9,076 nucleotides of DNA from an uncultured Clostridia bacterium (GCA_944338265.1 CALVLO010000054.1:1-9076); one strand, 5' to 3'. Counted from the stretch's first letter, positions 1 to 6,978 are shown. Translations and numbers: made by a program. The notes: generated from the sequence alone by a model not told the origin.

Positions 1-2471
1 TAGGTGATGATGCCGATCATGACGGACGAGACGACGAGGGAGATCGCCGTGAACGCGACGAGCACATAGGTGATGATATTTAAGATCTCCTGCACCATGC
101 CCATGAGCGTGCCAACGGTATCGGTATAGGTGATCTGTTCGGCGCTCTCGTGCGTATCGTTCCAAGCATCGAGATAGGAAAGAAGATGTTCCTTACCGTC
201 AAAATCGCGGGCATAAAACGAAATGGACGTGACGGTGTTATCGCCGCCCACCGCACGGATCGCACTTTCCGGCATAAACGAAGCGGTGAACCCCTTCAAA
301 ACTCCCCTTATGAAATCCGCCGTCGAACCCGTCGCAAACGCGCCGATCTCGTCGTTGAGATTGTAATAACTTTGTAAATTTTCTGAGGGACAAAGATAGA
401 TCTTGATCGGATCGCCGTTTTTATCGAGGATCGGCTCACCCGTAAGCGGGTTTGTGAGTTCAATCGCCGATTCGTTTTTCATCCAATTTACAAAACCATC
501 GTGCTCCTTCGTTTGTGTGATATAATCATCGATCAGCGCCTCGGTCAGATTCAAACCATCTGTCAAGCAGCCGTATTGCAAACCCTTCTTCAAACGGAGA
601 ATGCCGACAGCTTTGAGGTTATACCCTTCCCCTTCCGCCGCCGTAAGCTTCTCGTTATCACGTTCGCCGACGTATGTATAGGGATAGCCCGTCCTGTCCC
701 CCGCCGCCATCGTGGGCTTTGTATAAGCAGGGTCTTTTTCGTACACCACGTCGTTATAGAACAGCGTATACTCTTTGTTCAATATCTCATTGAAATCGAC
801 GAGGGAATTTTCGCTGAGCTTTCCGTCGCTTTCTTCTTCCTTCCCTTCATGGAAGAGCGCGGAGAACTTCTCTTCATTCAAAAGACCGAGTTGGGCAAGC
901 GTCAGATCACTCACTTCGTTATTCGGTCCGATGACAAAGACGACTTCGTTTTGATTTTTCGGAAATTCGCCTTTGATCACATCGTACTGCGAGAGAACAT
1001 AGTCGCCGAACGTTTCACTTTCAAAATCATCCGTGCCCGGCATGCGATTGACGACGTTCCCGAAGAAATCGGCAAACTGCGTGAGCTGGCTGTAATTGCC
1101 TTCCGGCAAGCTTTTTACAACGTCGATATAATGTTCTTTGAGCTTGGAAAGCGAATAGGTAACGGGAACAAGTTCCAAGTTTTCGGCATTCGCGTCTTTG
1201 GCGATATCCACCTGTGTAAACAGGTTGTTGGCGACGGTCGTACCGTAGCCGTATTGTATCTCCGCATAATACGAAGGATCCATTTTGGCAATATATTCGA
1301 GATATTCGGGTGAAATATCATTCGAAACCGCCATGCCCTTGCCAAGCCCCGTCAGGAAAGAGTCGACGTAGACTTTATCGCCGATCTCCTTCAGATCGGG
1401 CATATCCTGCGGGGAGGTGAAAGAGGTCATGATAGACGCCATATCGAACGCGCTCTCCGTGACCTGCACGGGGTAGTAAGAGAGCATATCCTCTTCCGTC
1501 TTTTTCACATAATTGTTGAACCCGCTCGAAAGCGCCAAAACAAGGCAGACGCTGACGATGCCGATGCTCCCCGCGACGGACGTGAGGATGGTACGCCCCT
1601 TTTTGGTGAGCAGGTTGCGGAAGCTTAGCGCAAGCGAAGTGAAAAAGCTCATCTTGGCGCGGTCTTTCTTTCGCTTGGGCTGCTTCGGCTGCGTCTCGCC
1701 TTCGGCGGCGACCTCCGCGGGCTGCACGGCATTCTCCTCCGCCTGCCCTTCGGCAGCCTCCGAAGAAGCGCCCTTCTCCCCTTCCGCCGCGGAAGAATAG
1801 GGATTGGAATCCGACTCCACGAGCCCATCCTTAAAGCGCACGATGCGCGAAGCGTATTGGTAGGCAAGCTCGGGATTGTGCGTGACCATGATGACGAGCC
1901 GCTCGCCCGCGATCTCCTTGATGAGCTCCATGATCTGCACGCTCGTCTCCGAATCGAGCGCGCCCGTGGGCTCATCGGCAAGCAAGATATCGGGATTGTT
2001 GACGAGGGCGCGGGCAATGGCGACGCGCTGCATCTGCCCGCCGGAGAGCTGGTTGGGGCGCTTGTTGAGCTCCTTCCCGAGCCCCACGCGGGTGAGCGCC
2101 TCGGCGGCGCGGCGGCGGCGCTCTTCGCGCCCCACACCCGCAATGGTGAGCGCAAGCTCCACATTCCCCAAAACCGTCTGGTGCGGGATGAGGTTATACG
2201 ATTGGAAGATAAACCCGATGCGGTGATTGCGGTAGACGTCCCAATCGCGATCCTTGAAGTTCTTGGTAGACTTGCCCTGGATCACAAGATCGCCCGCGGT
2301 GTAATGATCGAGCCCGCCGATGATGTTGAGAAGCGTCGTCTTGCCGCAGCCCGAGGGCCCTAAAATGCAGACGAACTCGCTCGCACGGAATTCAAGGCTC
2401 ACGCCCCTGAGCGCATGCACGCAGCCCGAAGCGGAAGGATAGTCCTTTGTGATTTGCGTTAACTGAAGCAT
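1..2471 (-). CDS. Fused ABC exporter: ATPase plus FtsX/MacB-type permease (3' end cut by window)
   Basis: The frame is open from the ATG at 2471 to the window edge, 823 complete codons. An ABC ATPase comes first: Walker A GPSGCGKTT at residues 38-46 (K44), signature LSGGQ at 142-146, Walker B ending LLADEPTG with E167, and the H-loop histidine at 198. An Ala/Glu/Pro-rich acidic linker follows (about 222-272). The permease part begins near 274, with a first membrane helix at about 295-317 after the sequence TKKGRTILTS, a large extracellular domain (about 320-790), and a second hydrophobic helix running into the edge with the family-typical SSVMIGIIT. One or two more helices should follow outside the window. 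This is the Type VII (MacB/FtsX-like) architecture common in Bacillota, whose members export peptides, drugs or lipids or act in stress sensing; the substrate cannot be read here. AAGGGA lies 10 bases before the start. The gene follows marR by 69 bases and is probably controlled by it. Confidence 0.93.
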   Translation of the reverse strand, partial: MLQLTQITKDYPSASGCVHALRGVSLEFRASEFVCILGPSGCGKTTLLNIIGGLDHYTAGDLVIQGKSTKNFKDRDWDVYRNHRIGFIFQSYNLIPHQTVLGNVELALTIAGVGREERRRRAAEALTRVGLGKELNKRPNQLSGGQMQRVAIARALVNNPDILLADEPTGALDSETSVQIMELIKEIAGERLVIMVTHNPELAYQYASRIVRFKDGLVESDSNPYSSAAEGEKGASSEAAEGQAEENAVQPAEVAAEGETQPKQPKRKKDRAKMSFFTSLALSFRNLLTKKGRTILTSVAGSIGIVSVCLVLALSSGFNNYVKKTEEDMLSYYPVQVTESAFDMASIMTSFTSPQDMPDLKEIGDKVYVDSFLTGLGKGMAVSNDISPEYLEYIAKMDPSYYAEIQYGYGTTVANNLFTQVDIAKDANAENLELVPVTYSLSKLKEHYIDVVKSLPEGNYSQLTQFADFFGNVVNRMPGTDDFESETFGDYVLSQYDVIKGEFPKNQNEVVFVIGPNNEVSDLTLAQLGLLNEEKFSALFHEGKEEESDGKLSENSLVDFNEILNKEYTLFYNDVVYEKDPAYTKPTMAAGDRTGYPYTYVGERDNEKLTAAEGEGYNLKAVGILRLKKGLQYGCLTDGLNLTEALIDDYITQTKEHDGFVNWMKNESAIELTNPLTGEPILDKNGDPIKIYLCPSENLQSYYNLNDEIGAFATGSTADFIRGVLKGFTASFMPESAIRAVGGDNTVTSISFYARDFDGKEHLLSYLDAWNDTHESAEQITYTDTVGTLMGMVQEILNIITYVLVAFTAISLVVSSVMIGIIT

Positions 2472-2501
2472 AAAAATCTGTCCCTTATTGTAACGATGCG
2501 A

Positions 2502-2519
2502 GGCGCCCGTGCGGGCGCC
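2502..2519 (-). other. Perfect GC hairpin between marR and the ABC exporter gene
   Basis: GGCGCCC and GGGCGCC form a perfect 7-base-pair stem around a 4-base loop, 21 bases after the marR stop. Neither side carries a clear run of T, so it is not a convincing intrinsic terminator. It could protect the marR end of the message or lower read-through into the exporter gene. Its function is inferred only from its place. Confidence 0.45.
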
Positions 2520-2540
2520 CCGTTGGATACGTTTATTTTC

Positions 2541-2993
2541 TTACGAACCCTTGGCTTCCTTGATCGCCTTGGTGACGGCGGTCTCGAACTCCTCGTACTG
2601 CGCGAAGAACGTGCGCATCTTATCCTCGCCCAACAGCTCGACCACGCGGGTCATGATCTCGTTCGCCTCTTTGCACTGATCGTTGAAGACGGTGAGCGTG
2701 TTATCCGAAAGGCGGATATATGCGATCTTGCGGTCTGTGGGAGAATCGACGCGCTTCACGACGCCGCGCTGCTCGAGCTTGGTAACGATCTGCGAGATCG
2801 CCGAGCGCGTGATGCCGAGGCGGCGGGCAAGCTCGGAAGAGATGATGCTTCTGCCCTTCTCCTCCTCCATGATGACCTCTCTCAGAAGGCGGAACTCCGT
2901 TCTCGAAAGCTGTGCGACGCCCGCGAAGAAGTCCATATTCTCCATGTCGCGCACCATCTGGAAGAACTTTACAAGATACTCGTTGATTTCCAT
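2541..2993 (-). CDS. MarR-family winged-helix transcriptional regulator
   Basis: At 150 residues this is normal MarR length. A dimerisation helix at the N-terminus leads into a winged helix-turn-helix. The HTH runs over about residues 52-76 (SSELARRLGITRSAISQIV, then KLEQRGVVKR), and the wing carries the family hallmark DSPTDRK at 83-89 followed by a beta strand ending RLS. C-terminal helices (about 98-148) complete the dimer interface. Such proteins bind palindromic sites near their own promoter and usually repress an adjacent transporter, with release by small ligands or thiol oxidation. The fused ABC exporter lies directly downstream on the same strand, so autoregulation and exporter control are the likely roles (inference). 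AAGGAG (3006-3011) sits 12 bases before the ATG, slightly long but acceptable. The only cysteine is in the middle of the C-terminal part (DQCKEA), not in an OhrR-like N-terminal position, so organic-peroxide sensing is not suggested. Confidence 0.93.
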   Translation of the reverse strand: MEINEYLVKFFQMVRDMENMDFFAGVAQLSRTEFRLLREVIMEEEKGRSIISSELARRLGITRSAISQIVTKLEQRGVVKRVDSPTDRKIAYIRLSDNTLTVFNDQCKEANEIMTRVVELLGEDKMRTFFAQYEEFETAVTKAIKEAKGS

Positions 2994-3055
2994 GATATGT
3001 ATTTACTCCTTAAAATGAAATTCTTTTGTTTTGCCTATGTATCCAGCTTGTTTTT

Positions 3056-3083
3056 ATTATAGCAGATATTTTGCATTTGTCAA
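3056..3083 (-). promoter_or_regulatory. Consensus sigma-A promoter of marR-exporter operon, with possible operator
   Basis: On the minus strand TTGACA (3078-3083) and TATAAT (3056-3061) are separated by 16 bases. Both hexamers match the consensus perfectly. A start about 7 bases past the -10 gives a leader of roughly 55 bases ahead of marR. CATT-GACA-AATG (3074-3085) is a short inverted repeat lying over the -35 box. It is a candidate MarR operator, but the arms are only four bases long, so this part is weak. Confidence 0.82.
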
Positions 3084-3114
3084 TGATTTTGGCAAGACAT
3101 TTTCAGAAATTCAC

Positions 3115-3131
3115 AATACCTTCATGGTATT
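3115..3131 (-). other. Small hairpin over the rlmL stop codon
   Basis: AATACC and GGTATT form a 6-base-pair stem with a 5-base loop that includes the rlmL stop codon. The sequence after it on the minus strand is AT-rich but has no clean T run, so it is at best a weak terminator for the upstream operon. No better terminator is visible before the marR promoter. Confidence 0.3.
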
Positions 3132-4264
3132 TTCTCAAAACCGACGCAAGGCGGCTTATTTCCCTGATAAGTGTACAGCGTGCACGCAAGTTTTGCGTTG
3201 TAGATCCTGTGCTTTTTGGCTGCCCTTCCGCCGAACGCACGCTCCGCACCCTCATAGGAGGAGAGAAAGACGCAGCTCCAATCGGGCAGCGCGCGGTACA
3301 CCCGCCCGAAGTCGCGGTATAGCCCCGCAAGGTCCGCCGCCCGCAGCCGCTCGCCGTAGGGCGGGTTGGAGAGGATGACGCCGTATCGCTCCGCCGAAGA
3401 AAACGCGCGCATATCCTGCACGCAAAAGCGGATATCCTGTTCCACGCCCGCGCGCCTTGCATGAAAGCGCGCCGTCTCCACCGCCGCGGGCGAAATGTCG
3501 CAGGCAAAGAGCGGCGGCAGAGCGCCGTGCACCTCCCCCGCCTCCGCCTCCTCGCGGGCGCGTTCGAGCACGCCCGCGGGCGCGCACTTCCACTTGGTAA
3601 AATCAAAATGGCGATGCTTCCCCGGGGCGATCCTGCGCTGATAGAGCGCCGCCTCTATGGGGATTGTGCCGCTGCCGCAGAAGAGATCGGCAAACGGCTT
3701 GCCCGCACGGAAGAAGGAGCCCTCCACCATCGCCGCGGCGGTCGTCTCGCGCAGGGGCGCTTCATACGTCTTCACGCGGTAGCCGCGCTTGTGCAGCCCG
3801 TCGCCCGAAGTATCCAAACAGATGCAGGCGACGTCGCCGAAGATCTCGAAGTTGACGACGACGCGTTCGCCGCGCTCATCGAGCGTGCGGACGCCGAGCC
3901 CCGTTTTCAGCCGCTCGACGATCGCCTTTTTGACGACGCCGCCCGCGCTCTTCACCGCCATGAGCTTGCTCGCAAAGCATTTGCCGTCCATTAAGATCTG
4001 CGCCCGCGGGGAACAAAATTCCTCCCACGGGATGGCATGAACGCCTGCAAAGAGCGCATCGAAATCGGGCGCGGGAAAGCTTGCAAGCTCCAAGAGCACG
4101 CGCTCGCCCGCCCGCAGGCAAATGTTGAGGCGGGCAATATCCTCCCAGCCCCCTTCGAGCGCAACGCGCCCCTGCAGGGCGGGGCAGTCGCCGTAGCCCA
4201 TCGCGCGGAGCTCGCGCTTGACGCACGCCTCAACGCCCGAAGCCGCGGGGATCTTTAAGCGCAT
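3122..4264 (-). CDS. rlmL: THUMP-domain 23S rRNA (guanine-N2) methyltransferase, RlmL/YpsC type
   Basis: The protein has 380 residues, the length of the stand-alone Bacillota form (B. subtilis YpsC) and about half of E. coli RlmL, which is fused to RlmK. The N-terminal half carries an RNA-binding THUMP domain (about 45-155) ending in the family-typical HKRGYR (158-163). The Rossmann methyltransferase half has the SAM-binding motif DLFCGSGTIPIEAA (193-206), the acidic residue that contacts the SAM ribose in ACDIS (D256), and the catalytic base-binding motif NPPYGERL (300-307) expected of N2-guanine methyltransferases. By homology it makes m2G in 23S rRNA (position 2445 in E. coli numbering) from SAM. 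The ATG directly follows the TAA of the upstream CNNM gene, giving TAAATG with GGGAG and GAGGAG just ahead, so translation is coupled. A link between rRNA modification and the CNNM proteins is not obvious; cotranscription may be housekeeping. Confidence 0.92.
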   Translation of the reverse strand: MRLKIPAASGVEACVKRELRAMGYGDCPALQGRVALEGGWEDIARLNICLRAGERVLLELASFPAPDFDALFAGVHAIPWEEFCSPRAQILMDGKCFASKLMAVKSAGGVVKKAIVERLKTGLGVRTLDERGERVVVNFEIFGDVACICLDTSGDGLHKRGYRVKTYEAPLRETTAAAMVEGSFFRAGKPFADLFCGSGTIPIEAALYQRRIAPGKHRHFDFTKWKCAPAGVLERAREEAEAGEVHGALPPLFACDISPAAVETARFHARRAGVEQDIRFCVQDMRAFSSAERYGVILSNPPYGERLRAADLAGLYRDFGRVYRALPDWSCVFLSSYEGAERAFGGRAAKKHRIYNAKLACTLYTYQGNKPPCVGFEKIP

Positions 4265-5299
4265 TTACTCCTCGCTCCCGCCCTGTTCGGGCACGACGGG
4301 CTGCAGGGGCGAGGTGACGGGCGTCATGTCGTACTTGTCGTCCACGTCGCCCAAAAGTTCCTCGATCATATCCTCACGGGTGATGAGCCCGCGCACGTTC
4401 CCCGCTTCTCCCACCATCACCATGTGGACGCGCTCCGTCTGCATGCGCTTCATGAGGACGGAGACCTTCTCCCCCTCCTGCGTATACGCGACGGGGCGGA
4501 TGACGGAGAGAAAGCTCTTGTGCCCCGCAAGCAGTTCCTCGTAAAAATCGGCGCGATACAGGATGCCGACGATGTTCTTCTTCTCCGTATCCCAAACGGG
4601 CACGCGCGAGAAGTTGGTCTCGCGGAAGAGGCGGTACACCCTGCGGCAGTTCTCGTGCACGTCGACGCCGACGACGCGCTCGAGCGGGATCATGCAGGAA
4701 CCGACGTGCAGCTCGTCGTAGCGCAGCGTGCGGTGGATGAGCTCGTGCTCCGTCTCGTTGAGCACGCCGTCCGCACGCACATCGGTCACGAGTAGCTTGA
4801 ACTCCGCCTCTGTGAGCTTTGGCTCCTCCTTATCGAGGCGGAAGAGTTTGAAGACGAGCTTCTTCCACAGCCCGAAGAGAAAACTGAGCGGGAAGAAAAG
4901 GTAAGTAAAGATGAGCAGCGGATACGCCGCAAAGCAGGCAAAGCGCTCCGGGATCTCCTTGGCGAGCGTTTTGGGCGTGATCTCGCCGAAGATGAGCACC
5001 ACCACGGTGATGACGATGGTAGAGACCGTCGCGCCCAAGCTCTCGCCGAGCAGCGAGACGAAGAGCAGCGTCCCGAGCGTGGAAGCCGTGATATTGACGA
5101 TATTGTTGCCGATGAGCAGCGTCGTGAGGATGCGGTTATAGTCCTCGCCGAGTTTTAACGCGATGCGCGCGGTGTGCTTTTTCTGCGCGAAGCGGCGCAT
5201 GCGCACGGAGGAAAAACTCGTGTACGCCGTCTCCGTGGCGCTGAAAAAGCCCGAAAAGACGACGAGCACCGCGAGCGCGATGATGAGCCCTGCGTTCAT
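4265..5299 (-). CDS. CNNM (DUF21) plus CBS-pair membrane protein, second tandem copy, no CorC_HlyC domain
   Basis: This 344-residue protein belongs to the HlyC/CorC (CNNM) family, known for Mg2+ export or regulation of divalent-metal flux. The N-terminal DUF21 membrane domain shows the SGFFSATETA motif (16-25), a small-residue and Asn-rich helix (NNIVNITAS), and GEITPK (105-110), followed by a hydrophobic stretch near residues 120-155. A CBS pair follows, with Ile/Val-Pro-Leu-Glu-Arg at its start and ITREDMIEEL near its end. The family normally continues with a CorC_HlyC domain of about 80 residues; here the chain ends about 20 residues after GDVDDKYD in a Pro-rich tail. It is by eye roughly 60% identical to the upstream copy and overlaps it by 4 bases (ATGA). 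GGAAGGGGG sits about 6 bases before the ATG. The two copies may form a heterodimer, since CNNM proteins work as dimers (inference). Confidence 0.92.
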   Translation of the reverse strand: MNAGLIIALAVLVVFSGFFSATETAYTSFSSVRMRRFAQKKHTARIALKLGEDYNRILTTLLIGNNIVNITASTLGTLLFVSLLGESLGATVSTIVITVVVLIFGEITPKTLAKEIPERFACFAAYPLLIFTYLFFPLSFLFGLWKKLVFKLFRLDKEEPKLTEAEFKLLVTDVRADGVLNETEHELIHRTLRYDELHVGSCMIPLERVVGVDVHENCRRVYRLFRETNFSRVPVWDTEKKNIVGILYRADFYEELLAGHKSFLSVIRPVAYTQEGEKVSVLMKRMQTERVHMVMVGEAGNVRGLITREDMIEELLGDVDDKYDMTPVTSPLQPVVPEQGGSEE

Positions 5300-6336
5300 A
5301 CCGCACCCCCTTCCGCCGGAGCGGACGGCGTGACGGGCGCCGTGGCGGGCGTGAGATCGTATTTATCGTCCACATCGCCCAAGAGCTCTTCGATCATATC
5401 CTCGCGGGTGATGAACCCGACGGCATCCCCCTCCGAGCCCACGATCATCACATGTTCCCTGCCCGCCTGCATGCGCTTCATGAGCGCGGAGAGCTTCTCG
5501 TCCTCCTCCGTAAAGGAGACGGGGCGGATGATATTTTCAAAATCTCGCCGCCCGGCGAGCATGTTCTCGTAAAAATCGGCGCGGTACAGGATGCCGATGA
5601 TGTTGGGCTTGGTGCCCTTATAAACGGGCACGCGCGAGAAATTCGTCTCGCGGAAGATATGGTAAACGAGCCTGTCGCTCGCACGGGACTCCACCGTGAC
5701 CATGCGCTCGAGCGGGACCATCACGTCTTTTACGAGGAGATCGTCGTAGCGGAGCGTCCGCTGGATGAGCTCGTGCTCGGTATCGTTGAGCACGCCGCCC
5801 GCGCGGATATCCGAAACGAGCATGCCGAACTCCTCTTCCGTGAACTTCGGCTGCTTCTTCCCGAGCCGAAAAAGCCAAAAAATAAACTTCTTCCACAGCC
5901 CGAAGAGAAAACTCAAAGGCAGGAAGAGGCTCACAAGAAAACGGAGCGGATACGCCGAGAAGCAGGCAAAGCCCTCCGGCAGGCGCTTGGCGACCACCTT
6001 GGGCGTGATCTCGCCGAAGATGAGCACCACGACCGTGAGCACGACAGTAGAGACGGTAGGCCCCAGCTCCGCGCCGATGAGCGACGTGAAGATGAGCGTA
6101 CCGAGGCTCGCCGAGGCGATGTTCACGATATTATCCGCAATGAGCAGGGTGGAAAGCACTCTGTTGTAATCCGCGCTCAGCGCGAAGGCAAGGCGCGCGC
6201 TCTTTTTTGTGCGCGCCATCCGTCGCATCCGCACGGCGGAGAAGCTCGTATATGCCGTCTCCATTGCACTGAAAAAACCCGAAAGCGCAACGCAGACCAC
6301 GAGCGCGATCAACAGTCCGATACATCGACTGTCCAT
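5296..6336 (-). CDS. CNNM (DUF21) plus CBS-pair membrane protein, first tandem copy, no CorC_HlyC domain
   Basis: The protein has 346 residues. An N-terminal hydrophobic helix leads into SGFFSAMETA (19-28); the ADNIVNIASA helix lies near 67-76 and GEITPK at 108-113, all hallmarks of the DUF21/CNNM transport domain in which Ser, Asn and Glu side chains coordinate Mg2+ in structurally known members. Another hydrophobic stretch lies at about 123-156. The linker helix (about 165-200) and CBS pair (about 205-320) should bind an adenine nucleotide and sense it. The chain ends in GDVDDKYD (320-327) and a Pro/Ala tail, lacking the usual CorC_HlyC domain. The start at 6336 is fixed by an in-frame stop two codons upstream, yet the strong AAAGGAGGT lies 20 bases away, much further than normal. 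The start of the second copy lies inside the end of this gene. Old 'hemolysin' annotations for the family are misleading. Confidence 0.92.
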   Translation of the reverse strand: MDSRCIGLLIALVVCVALSGFFSAMETAYTSFSAVRMRRMARTKKSARLAFALSADYNRVLSTLLIADNIVNIASASLGTLIFTSLIGAELGPTVSTVVLTVVVLIFGEITPKVVAKRLPEGFACFSAYPLRFLVSLFLPLSFLFGLWKKFIFWLFRLGKKQPKFTEEEFGMLVSDIRAGGVLNDTEHELIQRTLRYDDLLVKDVMVPLERMVTVESRASDRLVYHIFRETNFSRVPVYKGTKPNIIGILYRADFYENMLAGRRDFENIIRPVSFTEEDEKLSALMKRMQAGREHVMIVGSEGDAVGFITREDMIEELLGDVDDKYDLTPATAPVTPSAPAEGGAV

Positions 6337-6339
6337 AGA

Positions 6340-6369
6340 TTAGGAAATTACCTGATACCTCCTTTCCAT
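6340..6369 (-). other. Possible 9-residue leader ORF spanning the AAAGGAGGT before the first CNNM gene
   Basis: An ATG at 6367-6369 opens a frame encoding MERRYQVIS that stops with TAA at 6340-6342, three bases before the CNNM start codon. It contains the strong ribosome binding sequence AAAGGAGGT within its own codons and has no ribosome binding site of its own in front. It may be chance. If translated, terminating ribosomes could pass to the CNNM start. Confidence 0.2.
6357..6365 (-). promoter_or_regulatory. Ribosome binding site AAAGGAGGT, 20 bases before the CNNM start
   Basis: This is an excellent match to the 16S rRNA anti-SD sequence, but 20 bases separate it from the ATG at 6336. No in-frame start lies nearer, because a TAA occurs at 6340-6342. 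The intervening sequence includes the near-palindrome AGGTAATTTCCT, which could fold and shorten the effective distance. Confidence 0.55.
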
Positions 6370-6384
6370 ACGGGCTTTGCCCGT
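6370..6384 (+). terminator. Intrinsic-terminator-like hairpin pointing along the plus strand
   Basis: ACGGGC and GCCCGT pair in a 6-base stem with a TTT loop, followed on the plus strand by TTATTTTTGTT. The T-rich tail exists only in the plus direction. On the minus strand the hairpin directly follows the stop of the cysteine-protein gene and has no T tail, so it should not stop the operon. No plus-strand gene reads into it, so it would act only on antisense transcripts. Confidence 0.45.
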
Positions 6385-6855
6385 TTATTTTTGTTGATCA
6401 TCGCCCTGCGGCACAGCGGGCGCCGCGGGCTTTTTATGCAGCGAGAGGATGCGCGTGCGCTCCGCCTCGCTCTTTGCCGTTCTTGCGATCACATGCGGGC
6501 GGACCCGCTCTGCAAGCCGCTGCGCCTCTGCTTCGGCGGCAGGCGCTTCCGCGGGCTCTTCTGCGGGCTCTGCCGTGGGTGCGCCGCCCTCCTCCGCCTT
6601 GGGCGCGGGAGCCCTTTTGGGCTGCTGCACGGCTGCGGGCACGGGCGGCTCCGGAAGCAGCCACTCGGGAATGCGGTCGGGCACGGGAGATGCCTGCATC
6701 TCCGCAAGGCGGTTGTGCGCCCGCGCGCATGGATACTCCTCCGTGCGCGTGCAATAGCGGCAGCGCGCATACCTTCCGCACATATCGGCGTGGAACTTCT
6801 CGCTATCCTTCCATTTGGCAACGTCGAGATACTCCTGCAACGCCTTTAACGTCAT
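6385..6855 (-). CDS. Unknown small protein with a Cys4 motif and a Pro/Ala/Glu-rich region
   Basis: I do not recognise this 156-residue protein. A folded N-terminal part (1-55) with helical MTLKALQEYLDVAKW leads to H22, C26, C32, C35, C43 and H47, spaced C-x5-C-x2-C-x7-C, which could bind zinc or an iron-sulfur cluster. Then comes a tryptophan-containing PEWLLPEPP segment, a low-complexity Pro/Ala/Glu stretch (about 68-110), a basic helix-prone part (about 111-140) and a polar C-terminus. There is no signal peptide or membrane helix, so it is probably cytoplasmic. The ATG at 6855 is chosen because GGGAGGGGG lies a few bases ahead and a good promoter ends shortly upstream. The longer reading from a TTG at 6927 would begin inside the -35 box. 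It heads the CNNM-CNNM-rlmL operon, 48 bases before the first CNNM gene, so a metal-related role is possible but unproven. Confidence 0.75.
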   Translation of the reverse strand: MTLKALQEYLDVAKWKDSEKFHADMCGRYARCRYCTRTEEYPCARAHNRLAEMQASPVPDRIPEWLLPEPPVPAAVQQPKRAPAPKAEEGGAPTAEPAEEPAEAPAAEAEAQRLAERVRPHVIARTAKSEAERTRILSLHKKPAAPAVPQGDDQQK

Positions 6856-6898
6856 GACCGACCCCCTCCCCGCCGCACCGCGGCAAACACTTTTTATT

Positions 6899-6927
6899 AT
6901 TATATCGTATTTTGCCCGTTCCTGCAA
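6899..6927 (-). promoter_or_regulatory. Sigma-A promoter of the cysteine protein-CNNM-rlmL operon
   Basis: On the minus strand TTGCAG (6922-6927) lies 17 bases before TATAAT (6899-6904). The -10 is perfect and the -35 matches at four of six bases, including TTG. Transcription would begin near 6892, giving a leader of about 37 bases that contains the GGGAGGGGG ribosome binding site. Confidence 0.75.
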
Positions 6928-6935
6928 GAGGATAT

Positions 6936-6965
6936 GGGCAAATTTCCCAAAAAATCGCGATTTTT
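6936..6965. repeat. Two adjacent dyads downstream of ttcA and upstream of the operon promoter
   Basis: On the plus strand GGGCAAATTTCCC (6936-6948) is a palindrome with one extra base, and AAAAATCGCGATTTTT (6950-6965) is a perfect 16-base palindrome. They begin 9 bases upstream of the -35 box at 6922-6927 and lie just after the ttcA stop. The second could form an A/U-rich hairpin with a T run in the minus direction and act as a weak ttcA terminator. Alternatively either could be an operator. Confidence 0.5.
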
Positions 6966-6978
6966 CTTCGGGATGGCA

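Noticed and set aside
501..1313. Plus-strand open frame of 270 codons
   Set aside because: It lies antisense to the extracellular domain of the ABC exporter. The minus frame is continuous with a clear ATPase and permease, so this is chance.
2496..3062. Plus-strand open frame of 188 codons
   Set aside because: It is antisense to marR and crosses the marR promoter. No ribosome binding site or domain is visible.
5452..6849. Long plus-strand open frame of 465 codons
   Set aside because: It runs antisense through the first CNNM gene and the cysteine-protein gene. It has no ribosome binding site, its composition is rich in Arg, His and Ala, and it shows no domain. GC-biased third codon positions of the real genes explain its openness.
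6856..6927. Longer start (TTG at 6927) for the cysteine protein
   Set aside because: That codon is part of the -35 box of the promoter, so it would not be transcribed. The ATG at 6855 has a ribosome binding site.
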